DNA of 11,696 nt, taken from positions 1 to 11,696 of the forward strand of contig DASQUP010000238.1 in NCBI GenBank assembly GCA_035641235.1. Reading direction: 5' to 3'. The notes under the pieces are model-generated. The model was not told the origin of the DNA and did no database searches. It saw nothing but the letters and a program-made list of their open reading frames with translations. The position numbers were made by a program, and so were the translations under genes. Below are positions 1-6,738 of the stretch, piece after piece (the stretch's first letter is position 1; each line of letters begins with the position of its first letter). This stretch comes from DASQUP01 sp035641235. Its GTDB lineage: Bacteria; Actinomycetota; CADDZG01; WHSQ01.

Positions 1-6
1 CACACA

Positions 7-295
7 TCAGCAGGCGGTTCCGCTCACAGCGACAAGCCCGGATGGCGCCGACTCGCCCTCGAGCTCCGTGATCGTTGGATCTCTTTGATCGCCGCGGGCG
101 ATGCGTTCCGGGCGGCGGCCGGGAGAGTTGTCTGCCACCCAGACCTCCGTCATCCAGGGGTGCCAGCGCAGCTGGGAATCGTGCGTTCGCGACAAATGTC
201 TGACGTGCAGAACCGTCTCTGCCAGTCCACACGATTGCTATGACGGCCACTGCGACAACCACGGCCGCGACGAATACAAGGGCGCGCCTGCGCAC
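7..295 (-). pseudogene. Small membrane-anchored protein, apparently frameshifted
   Basis: I do not recognise this gene. Reading leftward from a GTG at 295, the first frame gives a short basic start (RRR) and one very hydrophobic stretch of about 17 residues rich in Val and Ala, ending IVWTG, typical of an N-terminal anchor. That frame stays open to the window edge but turns into Arg/Pro-rich sequence typical of an out-of-frame read. A second frame, open from about 237 and closed by TGA at 7-9, has high third-position GC and natural composition (HPWMTEVWVADNSPG and onward). Joining the two needs a +1 shift somewhere near 170-215. Seen: the two complementary open frames. Inferred: one protein of about 95 residues, broken by a real frameshift, a programmed shift or a sequencing error. 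No strong ribosome site precedes 295. It is divergent from lacI and could share its operator. Confidence 0.35.
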
Positions 296-358
296 CGCCA
301 GATTATGGAGCGCAGTGCCGGACCCGCGATCTCGTGCGGAGGGTTGTGACGGAGGTCC

Positions 359-390
359 TTGACGCCTATGTGCTAAACCGGTTTAGCTAG
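359..390 (+). promoter_or_regulatory. lacI promoter with overlapping LacI-type operator
   Basis: A perfect 16-bp palindrome, GCTAAACCGGTTTAGC, lies at 372-387 with the central CG step typical of LacI-family operators. A TTGACG hexamer at 359-364 could be a -35 box; with a 17-bp spacer the -10 would be the weak TTTAGC at 382-387, inside the palindrome. Binding there would block RNA polymerase, so negative autoregulation of the LacI gene that follows is the simplest reading. The divergent small gene starting near 295 could also be affected. No second copy of the palindrome was found near the mannosidase start. Confidence 0.7.
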
Positions 391-420
391 GGAAGGAATG
401 TTTCTGTCGAGGGAGTCCTA

Positions 421-1461
421 TTGAAAAGCCCTGCAAAAGGGGTGAACCGCCGTCCGACGATCGAGGACGTTGCGCGCCTCGCCGGAGTCTCGAAGGGAGC
501 GGTGTCCTTCGCGCTCAACGGCCGACCTGGTGTCGCCGCAGAGACCCGTTCGCGAATCCTGGAGGCCGCACAAGAGCTCGGATGGACTCCGAGCGCGCGG
601 GCCAAAGCACTCTCCGAACGGCGCGCCCTGGCGGTCGGCCTCATAATCGCTAGAGCTCCGGCCCAGATCGGAAGCGACCCATTTTTCGCCCAGCTCCTCG
701 CCGGCGTCGAAACCGTTTTGAGCAGCGAGAGCTATGCGCTCGTTTTGAGCGTGGTGAAGGATCAGGACGACGAGCGGGCCACGTACCGACGGCTGGCGGT
801 CGACGGGCGTATCGACGGCGTGATCCTGACCGACTCTCGCACCAACGACCCGCGTTTTGACCTGCTGGAGCAGTTGGGCCTCCACGCCGTCGTCGTGGGG
901 GATTCCGCGTCGAGCGGCCCCGTGCCTCGTTACGGCGCCGACGAGAGCGGTGCTATCGAACAGGCGGTCGCCCATCTCGTCGAGCTCGGGCACACCAACA
1001 TCGCCCACGTTTCGGGCACTCCGAACTTGAGCCACGCCGCGGCCCGCCGCAAGGCGTTCGCTTCGGGGCTCCGGCGCGCCGGCCTGTCCTCGGGTCCCGT
1101 CATTACGGGGAGGTTCACCGCCGAGGGCGGAGCCGCAGCGACTCGGCGCCTCTTGAGCGATCCAAATCCGCCTACCGCGGTCCTCTACGCAAGCGATCTG
1201 ATGGCGATTGCCGGGCTTGCCGTGGCGCGCGAGATGGACATCGAGGTTCCAGCGGACTTGTCGATCGTCGGGTTCGACGACATTCCGCTCACCGAACACG
1301 TGCACCCGCGGCTGACGACCATCCGGCAGGACCCCGTTGCGTCCGGAGAGATCGCGGCCCGGGCGCTGCTTTCTCTCATCAGGGGAGACGATCCGCCCCG
1401 CGATCAGCCGCCGGAGCCTACGCTGGTGATCCGGGACTCAACCGCGCCGCCCCGAACCTGA
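421..1461 (+). CDS. LacI-family transcriptional repressor
   Basis: Sugar-responsive DNA-binding repressor of 346 residues, the usual LacI/GalR length. Residues about 12-32 form the helix-turn-helix (TIEDVARLAGVSKGAVSFAL). A hinge helix at about 58-65 contains ARAKALS, with the leucine that inserts into the minor groove at the central CG of the operator. Residues 70-340 are the periplasmic-binding-protein-like effector domain, with GLII, DGVILTDS, LGH.NIAHVSG, A.LYASDLMAIAG and IVGFDDIPLTEHVHPRLTTIRQD in the expected order. The start is a TTG at 421, preceded by GAGGGAG (409-415) at 5 nt. The perfect palindrome at 372-387 points to autoregulation. It converges on a GH38 mannosidase, so a mannoside-related effector is plausible, but no transporter is present to support this. 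Family assignment is firm; the effector is unknown. Confidence 0.95.
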   Translation: MKSPAKGVNRRPTIEDVARLAGVSKGAVSFALNGRPGVAAETRSRILEAAQELGWTPSARAKALSERRALAVGLIIARAPAQIGSDPFFAQLLAGVETVLSSESYALVLSVVKDQDDERATYRRLAVDGRIDGVILTDSRTNDPRFDLLEQLGLHAVVVGDSASSGPVPRYGADESGAIEQAVAHLVELGHTNIAHVSGTPNLSHAAARRKAFASGLRRAGLSSGPVITGRFTAEGGAAATRRLLSDPNPPTAVLYASDLMAIAGLAVAREMDIEVPADLSIVGFDDIPLTEHVHPRLTTIRQDPVASGEIAARALLSLIRGDDPPRDQPPEPTLVIRDSTAPPRT

Positions 1462-1472
1462 CCCCCCTTCCC

Positions 1473-1523
1473 CGGACCGTCTGCTATGACTGCGGAATTC
1501 GATGAATAAACGCAGACGGTTCG
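1473..1523. terminator. Hairpin between convergent lacI and mannosidase genes
   Basis: The arms CGGACCGTCTGC (1473-1484) and GCAGACGGTTCG (1512-1523) pair over 12 bp with a single G-U wobble, around a 27-nt loop. The element starts 12 nt after the lacI stop and ends one base before the mannosidase stop codon, where a bidirectional terminator would be expected. There is no U-tract on either side, so intrinsic termination is inferred from position and stem only. Confidence 0.55.
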
Positions 1524-1524
1524 A

Positions 1525-4500
1525 CTATGGCGCCGGTATCAACCTGACGGTCACGATCTCATAGGGGCGTATCTCAAACGAGACCGTGCTGCCGCGCACC
1601 TCGAGCGGCTCGCCGTCGCGCTCGAGCAGATCGGCGCGCCGGGCTTCGGCGAGGGGGAACGCCGTCTCGAGGTTCACGCGGCCGCGCCGCCGCTGGCTTT
1701 CGTACAACCTCACGATGATCCCGCGGCCGTCCTCGGCGCCCTTGACCGTCTCGATGACCGCGCTGGGGAAGTCCGTGGACACAAACGACGACGTCTCTCG
1801 GACGCGGCCCGGCTCCGTCCCGGGGCGTTCGACCTCGTAGACCAGTACCGGATCGTTCAGCGCATACGCGGCTCCGATGGTGGCATCCCACAGTCCGGCG
1901 TGGGGAAGGAGGCTGTAGACAAACACCTGCCGTCCGCGGTCCGCAGCGGGATCCGGCATCGACGTGCTTCTCAGAAGGCTGAGTCTGATCACGTTCTCGT
2001 GGATGTCGTGTCCGTACTTGCAGTCGTTCAACAGGCTCACGCCGTAGTCACCTTCGCTCACATCAACCCACTTGTGCGCGCAGGTCTCGAATCGAGCCCA
2101 GTCCCAACTCGTATTCCGGTGGGTCGGACGCTGGATGTTGCCCCATTGAATGTCGTATGTGGCGACGGGGGAGAGGACGTCGACCGGAAATCCCACTTTG
2201 AGCAGGACGTGGTTCTCGCGCCAATCGATATCCGTCTCGAAATCGAGTCGTGCGCTGTTGTGGGCGAGCGAGATTCGCTGGACATATTCGCTGTTTAGGA
2301 TCCGCCGCCGTATCTCGATAGTTCCCCTGAGCGGTCCGGATTCGAGGACGCCTATGGATCGAGCCGGCTCCGACGTCCACTTCTTGTCGTCGAAATAGAT
2401 GTCTATGTCCCACGCGTCCCAGCTGAGCGGCCGGTCCTCGAACGCCTGGAACTCGTTGGCGATTCGACCGGGGGGCAATACCTCGCGGGAGTGCCGCTTG
2501 TCGAAGATGCGAACGATGTCCCCAGGCGCATCGAGTTCCACGATGAGGAATTCGTTTTCCAATGCGGATTCGGTGACGCGGAGGGTAGCCTCTGGGGACG
2601 GTGCGGCTCCCGGGCGCCGGACTAGCGTTTCGGTTCCCATCGGAGGCAAAGATGGCGTCGCTATCCAGGTTCCGGCACTGCTCGTCTGCGTTGGCACCGG
2701 CGTTCCGTCGCTGCGCTCGAGGTGCTCGTCGGCCTGCAACTCGACCCCCGGCCACAGGGCGAGGTCCGATCGTTCGAACGAGGTGGGGTTCAGCAGCACG
2801 ATGTCACCGCTCACCCCGCCGAAGAGCGCCTCGAGGGCGGCGTCCCGGATGTCCACAGCGGCGCGCCCAACCTCGTCATATTGCTCAAGAGACTCTCGGT
2901 AGACATCTCCGATGCTCGAGCCGGGCAAGATGTCGTGAAACTGATTGAGGCAGACGACCCTCCACAGATCCCTCAATTCCTCCACGGGATACCGATAGTC
3001 ATCCGCCACCACCTGTGTCATGGTTGCGACCAACTCGGCGTCGTGGAGGAGGAACTCAGTCTTGCGGTTGGCGCGTTTGTTGCGCGCCTGCGTCGTGTAG
3101 GTGCCACGGTGGTATTCGAGATAGAGCTCGCCGTTCCACACCGGAAGATCGTCGCCGGCATCGACTTCGAGCCTGCGGAAGAACTCACCGGCGCGGCCCT
3201 GACGGACTTTGGGGAGGCCCGGAAAGGCCTCCATCGCACCGATGTTCTCGAGCATCTCCCTCGTCGGTCCGCCGCCGCCGTCTCCGTAGCCGAAGATCAT
3301 GAGCTGCTCTGCCCGCAACTCCTTCTGCTGATACCGGGTCCACGTTCCGAGAACCTCTTCGACAGTGGCCGCCGAGTTGTATGTGCTCGACTGAGCACCG
3401 CGCGCTCCCGTCGTGCTGAAGTGGGTCAGCACGCGCGTTCCGTCGATACCCTGCCACCAGAACGTGTCGGCCGGCAGCCGGTTGTACTGGTTCCACCCCA
3501 GCTTGATCGTCATGAAGTACTCGAGTCCGGCCTGTTTGATTAGCTGGGGCAGAGCCCAGGTGCAGCCGAAAACGTCGGGGAGCCACGCGACAGGAGAGTC
3601 GCTGCCCGGGCCGAAGTGCTCGGCGAAGAAGGCGCGGCCCAAGAGGAACTGACGTGCGAGCGATTCCGCGCCCGTGATGTTGCAATCGGCCTCCACCCAC
3701 ATCCCACCGGTGGGTTCCCACCGTCCGTCCGAGATGGCCTTCCCTATGGACTCGAAGAGTTCGGGGTGGTCTTGGCGAACGTATTCATAGAGCTGGGGCT
3801 GGCTTTGGGTGAAATGGAATTCCGGGTACTCCTCCATCAACGTCAGGACCGTACGGAACGTGCGCGCTGCCTTGTGCCGGGTCTGGCCCAGCGTCCACAA
3901 CCACGCGACGTCGAGGTGTGCGTGTCCGGTGGCAACTATCTCGACATCGAGCGGGGGGCCTGCCTGCTCGATTCCTTTAAGCAGGATCTCGTGCGCTTCT
4001 GCGACTGAGGCGTAGACGTGATCGCCGAGTGGATCGCGTGTTTCCAGAGCTCTGAACGCTTCGTCGAGTGCCGTGAGTAGGCGCGCCGTGATGGGATCGT
4101 CGGAGCTCAATCCCTCCGCGGTGGCCAGCGACAGGCGCGCCCAAGACAGGAACTCGCGCAGGTCAACATCGATCAGCACAACGGCCGGCCGGCCCATGAG
4201 AAGGCGTGTTCCGGGTGCAGGTGTCGTTGAACCACCCAAGCCCGTCCAGCCGTGCAATGTCAAACGGTGATCCCGGCCGTCGCGCCAGCGGGCACCAACT
4301 GGGACTTCCTGATGGTGGCAGTCACACGCGGCTATGGGACGTCCGTCGACGTAGACGACTGCCTCTGGGTGGCTGAAGTCCCCGGCATCCCCGAGTGGCA
4401 GATACAGGGCCGCAGGTGACCCGCGGTCCCAGTCGGCGGGCACCTCGAAGCTGCCGTGGAGCTCAAAGTCGCGCTGCGGCTCCCCCCAATGCGAGTAGGG

Positions 4501-4677
4501 TTCGATCTCCGACAGCGCGGCCCTGACTTCGCCGGCAACTGCGGGCTTCTCGCTCGGACCCGAAAGGGCTCGGTAACGGAAGTTAGGGAGTGCTACGGTT
4601 CGCCGATAGACGAGCGGCTCAACCAGAGCAATGCGCCGCGCGATCTTCTCGGCCGTGTGGCGTTTCTGGTGTTCCAC
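1525..4677 (-). CDS. GH38 alpha-mannosidase (Ams1-like, cytoplasmic)
   Basis: Retaining alpha-mannosidase of 1050 residues that hydrolyses terminal alpha-linked mannose; glycoside hydrolase family 38, at the length usual for the Ams1/bacterial branch. Residues 1-240 form an N-terminal beta-sandwich and linker. The catalytic domain opens at VATGHAHLDVAWLW (about 248-261). Zinc ligands by family analogy are H254, D256, the nucleophile D368 in AWLPDVFG, and H581 in NQFHDILPGSS. D466 in GYGDGGGG is the likely acid/base. The alpha-helical segment (HRGTYTTQARNKRANRK) and the C-terminal beta domain follow to the end. There is no signal peptide, so it acts on imported or intracellular mannosides. The start is a GTG at 4677, with no clear ribosome site but a TAATCT element ending 7 nt upstream, consistent with a leaderless mRNA. 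It converges on a LacI regulator that may control it. The precise linkage and substrate cannot be read from sequence. Confidence 0.95.
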   Translation of the reverse strand: MEHQKRHTAEKIARRIALVEPLVYRRTVALPNFRYRALSGPSEKPAVAGEVRAALSEIEPYSHWGEPQRDFELHGSFEVPADWDRGSPAALYLPLGDAGDFSHPEAVVYVDGRPIAACDCHHQEVPVGARWRDGRDHRLTLHGWTGLGGSTTPAPGTRLLMGRPAVVLIDVDLREFLSWARLSLATAEGLSSDDPITARLLTALDEAFRALETRDPLGDHVYASVAEAHEILLKGIEQAGPPLDVEIVATGHAHLDVAWLWTLGQTRHKAARTFRTVLTLMEEYPEFHFTQSQPQLYEYVRQDHPELFESIGKAISDGRWEPTGGMWVEADCNITGAESLARQFLLGRAFFAEHFGPGSDSPVAWLPDVFGCTWALPQLIKQAGLEYFMTIKLGWNQYNRLPADTFWWQGIDGTRVLTHFSTTGARGAQSSTYNSAATVEEVLGTWTRYQQKELRAEQLMIFGYGDGGGGPTREMLENIGAMEAFPGLPKVRQGRAGEFFRRLEVDAGDDLPVWNGELYLEYHRGTYTTQARNKRANRKTEFLLHDAELVATMTQVVADDYRYPVEELRDLWRVVCLNQFHDILPGSSIGDVYRESLEQYDEVGRAAVDIRDAALEALFGGVSGDIVLLNPTSFERSDLALWPGVELQADEHLERSDGTPVPTQTSSAGTWIATPSLPPMGTETLVRRPGAAPSPEATLRVTESALENEFLIVELDAPGDIVRIFDKRHSREVLPPGRIANEFQAFEDRPLSWDAWDIDIYFDDKKWTSEPARSIGVLESGPLRGTIEIRRRILNSEYVQRISLAHNSARLDFETDIDWRENHVLLKVGFPVDVLSPVATYDIQWGNIQRPTHRNTSWDWARFETCAHKWVDVSEGDYGVSLLNDCKYGHDIHENVIRLSLLRSTSMPDPAADRGRQVFVYSLLPHAGLWDATIGAAYALNDPVLVYEVERPGTEPGRVRETSSFVSTDFPSAVIETVKGAEDGRGIIVRLYESQRRRGRVNLETAFPLAEARRADLLERDGEPLEVRGSTVSFEIRPYEIVTVRLIPAP

Positions 4678-4683
4678 GCAGCG

Positions 4684-4693
4684 AGATTAACCT
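4684..4693. promoter_or_regulatory. Overlapping divergent -10 elements (TANNNT on both strands)
   Basis: The gap between the mannosidase GTG (4677, minus) and the cysS ATG (4702, plus) is 24 bp. It holds TAATCT on the minus strand (4689 to 4684) and TAACCT on the plus strand (4688-4693), which overlap. The minus element leaves 6 nt to the GTG. The plus element leaves 5 nt to an in-frame GTG at 4699 and 8 nt to the ATG at 4702. A TANNNT box placed just before the start codon is the usual arrangement for leaderless genes in actinobacteria and Deinococcus. No convincing -35 box is seen in either direction. Confidence 0.45.
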
Positions 4694-4701
4694 TCGAGGT
4701 G

Positions 4702-5919
4702 ATGGCGCTGCGTCTGTTCAACACACTGACGAGGACGATTGAGGAGTTCACGAGCTCCAAGATCGTGAACATGTATGTGTGCGGTGTCACTCCCTACGAC
4801 ACCACCCACCTGGGTCATGCGCGCACTTACATCGTATTCGATGTCCTCGTGAGGCAACTCATGAAACACCGCTTGCACGTCAACTACATCCAGAACATCA
4901 CCGACGTGGACGATTCAATCCTCAAGCGGGCGCGGGAACTCGATGAGCCGTACAACGAACTAGGTGACCTCTATACCAGCCGGTACCTGGAGGATGTGGC
5001 GACTCTCGGGTTGATCCCGGCATCGGTGTATCCGAAGGCCACGGACTCGATTGAAGAGATGAAGGAGGTGATCGCCCGACTCCTCGACCGCGGCCACGCG
5101 TACGTCATGGATGGGGATGTTTACTTCGACATCAGTACGTGGCCCGCGTACGGACGGCTTGGAGGCTTGAGTCGCGCCGCCATGTTGGAGATCGAGGCCG
5201 GCCAGGATGGCTCCACTGTGGATGACCCGCGAAAGCGCGACGCACTCGATTTCCTGTTGTGGAGATCGGAGTCACCGGGGGAACCTTCGTGGGTCAGCCC
5301 GTGGGGGGCGGGGCGGCCCGGATGGCACATCGAGTGTTCGACGATCGCAATGAAGCACCTCGGCCGGCAGCTGGACATCCACGGGGGCGGCGACGACCTT
5401 GTCTTTCCGCACCACGAGTGTGAGATCGCTCAATCCGAAGCGGTAACGGGGGTGGCTCCGTTCGCTCGGTTCTGGATGCACGTGGCGATGGCGCGTCTCG
5501 CCGGGGAAAAGATGTCGAAGTCCGAGGGCAACATGGTGTTCGTCCGCGACCTTCTCGAGCATCACTCGGCCGATGCCTTTCGCATCTACGTCCTCGGCAC
5601 TCACTACCGAACTCCTCTTGACTACGACGAGGAGGAGTTGCTGCTAGCCGGCGAGCTGGCATTGACCCTTGCGACCGCGGCGAGGCTGCCGGTGGAAAGC
5701 GGCACCCGGTCGGTGTCGCCCGAGGAGCATCTGCTCCGCTTCGACGACGCTCTCGACGCAGACCTCGATACACCCAGTGCACTCCGAGCGGTCGGTGAGC
5801 TTGCAGATGTGGTGATGAAGGGGTTTGAGGCCGGTGACGGCATCACGGAGGCCAGGCGCGCAATTCGATCGTGCGCATCGCGGCTCGGCCTTCAACTCGA
5901 GGTGAAACCCGCCCGGTGA
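4702..5919 (+). CDS. cysS: Cysteinyl-tRNA synthetase family protein (short, MshC-like length)
   Basis: Class I synthetase-fold enzyme that activates cysteine with ATP; 405 residues from ATG 4702 (406 from GTG 4699). The HIGH motif is HLGH (36-39) and KMSKS is at 270-274. Zinc ligands match CysS: C27 (MYVCG), C212 (WHIEC), H237 and E241 (FPHHECE). The downstream stretch EIAQSEAVTG with FARFWMH is also CysS-like. Only about 130 residues follow KMSKS, against about 190 in E. coli CysS, so the C-terminal anticodon-recognition part is shortened; this length, and CGVTPYDTTHLGHA, recall mycothiol ligase MshC. A MshC-type role (joining cysteine to GlcN-Ins) therefore remains possible, although mycobacterial MshC has, as I recall it, Thr at the E241 position. 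No ribosome site at usable spacing precedes the start (GAGGTG abuts the ATG), so it is probably leaderless. A dodecin gene follows 76 bp downstream. Confidence 0.85.
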   Translation: MALRLFNTLTRTIEEFTSSKIVNMYVCGVTPYDTTHLGHARTYIVFDVLVRQLMKHRLHVNYIQNITDVDDSILKRARELDEPYNELGDLYTSRYLEDVATLGLIPASVYPKATDSIEEMKEVIARLLDRGHAYVMDGDVYFDISTWPAYGRLGGLSRAAMLEIEAGQDGSTVDDPRKRDALDFLLWRSESPGEPSWVSPWGAGRPGWHIECSTIAMKHLGRQLDIHGGGDDLVFPHHECEIAQSEAVTGVAPFARFWMHVAMARLAGEKMSKSEGNMVFVRDLLEHHSADAFRIYVLGTHYRTPLDYDEEELLLAGELALTLATAARLPVESGTRSVSPEEHLLRFDDALDADLDTPSALRAVGELADVVMKGFEAGDGITEARRAIRSCASRLGLQLEVKPAR

Positions 5920-5934
5920 ACGATGAGTTTCGGA

Positions 5935-5948
5935 CCCGTGATGACGGG
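5935..5948 (+). terminator. Short hairpin after the cysteine ligase gene
   Basis: CCCGT (5935-5939) and ACGGG (5944-5948) form a perfect 5-bp stem with a GATG loop, 15 nt after the cysS-family stop. It may weaken read-through into the dodecin gene. There is no U-tract, so this is a weak call. Confidence 0.25.
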
Positions 5949-5995
5949 CACCCTTCAACACAGGCGAGTTGCAGCCACCTGTCGAAGGAGGAAGC

Positions 5996-6238
5996 ATGCC
6001 GCATCACGAGGATGTGCCGGGAGGCGTCGTAAAGATCACGGAGCTAGTTGGGAGCTCGACTGAGTCGTTCAGTGACGCCGTACGACGCGCCGTAAAGGCA
6101 GCATCGCGGTCCATCAGAAACATCCGCGGAGTCGAAGTCGTCTCGTCGACTGCGGACGTGGGGGAGAACGGCGAGCTATCCCTCTACAAGGTGAACGTAA
6201 AGATCGCATTTCTCGTCGAGGGCACGGAGAACATCTGA
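5996..6238 (+). CDS. Dodecin-family protein without the flavin-stacking Trp
   Basis: Dodecins are small proteins that assemble into hollow dodecamers, many of which store flavin. This one has 80 residues and the full beta-alpha-beta-beta pattern: VVKITELVGSS (11-21), the helix SFSDAVRRAVKAASRSI (24-40), then RNIRGVEVV and LYKVNVKIAFLVE (63-75). The tryptophan that stacks on flavin in classical dodecins (usually WFEV) is replaced by glycine 45 (GVEV). That is closer to the non-flavin, calcium-type branch typified by mycobacterial Rv0379, so flavin storage should not be assumed. The ATG at 5996 is chosen because AGGAGG (5986-5991) precedes it by 4 nt; an in-frame ATG at 5969 has no such site. 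It is cytoplasmic and probably expressed alone or at low level with the upstream gene. Confidence 0.9.
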   Translation: MPHHEDVPGGVVKITELVGSSTESFSDAVRRAVKAASRSIRNIRGVEVVSSTADVGENGELSLYKVNVKIAFLVEGTENI

Positions 6239-6245
6239 CAGCACG

Positions 6246-6292
6246 TTCTTTTCTTCCTGGAGCGTCTGGCCGGCTCTTAGGGGAGAAAAGAA
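6246..6292. terminator. Hairpin between convergent dodecin and zinc-motif genes
   Basis: TTCTTTTCT (6246-6254) pairs perfectly with AGAAAAGAA (6284-6292), then CCT with AGG after a small bulge, then GAGC with GCTC around an inner loop. One arm is all pyrimidine and the other all purine. It starts 7 nt after the dodecin stop and lies 36 nt from the end of the converging small gene, so a bidirectional terminator is likely. Confidence 0.5.
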
Positions 6293-6328
6293 TCGGCTAT
6301 CTGCTGTCGCTGCCCCCCATTGCGGGCG

Positions 6329-6535
6329 TCACGCGACGGCCGGCTTCCGGCCGCGCAGCGGGGAGAGCTTCGTGTCCGCATGTGCCCAGCACTTCTCCGC
6401 GCGGTTGTAAACGGAGAGCTTCGTGTTGCAGCCCTTCTTGGCGCAGGTCCTGCCGCTGGCCGCCTGTCGGGATGGCTTTGGGAGTCCCGCCGCGCGGCTG
6501 CCTCGAATCGACTTTGCCGTCTGGTCTTTGGACAT
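6329..6535 (-). CDS. 68-residue zinc-motif protein with AT-hook-like tail
   Basis: Small basic protein, MSKDQTAKS... to ...RGRKPAVA, of no named family that I know. Residues 1-29 are basic and probably unstructured. A zinc-ligand pattern C31-X4-C36-X12-C49-X2-H52 surrounds the stretch KLSVYNRAEKCWAH. The tail reads SPLRGRKP (58-65), and RGRKP resembles an AT-hook minor-groove binding core. A nucleic-acid-binding role is therefore inferred, not shown. I chose the ATG at 6535 because GGGGAGGGG stands just before it on the minus strand; an upstream in-frame start at 6664 would run through palindromes and has poor composition. It is monocistronic: it converges on dodecin and is separated from the next upstream gene by a block of hairpins. 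Confidence 0.75.
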   Translation of the reverse strand: MSKDQTAKSIRGSRAAGLPKPSRQAASGRTCAKKGCNTKLSVYNRAEKCWAHADTKLSPLRGRKPAVA

Positions 6536-6608
6536 CGCCCCTCCCCGGAGTCTGGATGTACCGGCACTTCCGGTCCCGCCCGCCGATCGGGATTGATTGA
6601 TTACCCTC

Positions 6609-6669
6609 GGGGACGGGATTGAACCCACGTCCCGGCGGCCGCCGGATGCACCCGATGGGCCCATCGGGT
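6609..6669. repeat. Three adjacent palindromes / stem-loops
   Basis: First, GGGACG (6610-6615) pairs with CGTCCC (6628-6633), enclosing a further GG/CC with one bulged A. Second, CCGGCGGCCGCCGG (6632-6645) is a perfect 14-bp palindrome. Third, 6650-6669 is a perfect 20-bp palindrome, ACCCGATGGG followed by its exact reverse complement. The block lies between the secreted-protein gene and the zinc-motif gene, both on the minus strand. It could be RNA structure (3' UTR or leader) or a protein-binding site. Exact palindromes without loops favour DNA binding by a dimer. Function unknown. Confidence 0.6.
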
Positions 6670-6678
6670 CCCGAAATG

Positions 6679-6712
6679 CAACGAGCGGCCGGGAAACCCC
6701 GACCGCTCGTTG
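6679..6712 (-). terminator. Strong hairpin downstream of the secreted-protein gene
   Basis: CAACGAGCGG (6679-6688) and CCGCTCGTTG (6703-6712) form a perfect 10-bp stem. After one mismatch the stem continues with CGGG/CCCG around an AAAC loop. It lies 27 nt past the stop of the minus-strand secreted-protein gene, and on that strand is followed by a partly T-rich GCATTTCG. This is the strongest terminator candidate in the window. Confidence 0.7.
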
Positions 6713-6738
6713 TCGCCGCCTAGCTAGTGGACAGCCAA

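Noticed and set aside
101..349. 82-residue plus-strand frame rich in cysteine
   Set aside because: It overlaps the opposite-strand membrane-anchor frame, has no ribosome site and an unnatural Arg/Ser/Cys composition.
418..1305. 295-residue open frame on the minus strand
   Set aside because: It lies antisense to the clear LacI gene; composition is that of a GC-rich shadow frame with no recognisable motif.
2722..3543. 273-residue open frame on the plus strand
   Set aside because: Antisense to the GH38 catalytic and C-terminal regions, which carry the conserved motifs.
4456..4701. N-terminal extension of the cysteine ligase by 82 residues from an upstream ATG
   Set aside because: It would be wholly antisense to the mannosidase N-terminus, and the family normally begins at the LRLFNTLT segment.
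6590..6603. GATT tandem repeat (three units)
   Set aside because: Too short to be more than chance or slippage; no iteron-like array and no replication gene nearby.
6605..6650. tRNA-like T-arm on the minus strand (GGGTTCAATCCC), possibly the 3' end of a tRNA or an attachment site
   Set aside because: The five T-stem pairs next to TTCAATC do not form (only three of five), no acceptor, D or anticodon arms can be drawn upstream, and no integrase gene is nearby.
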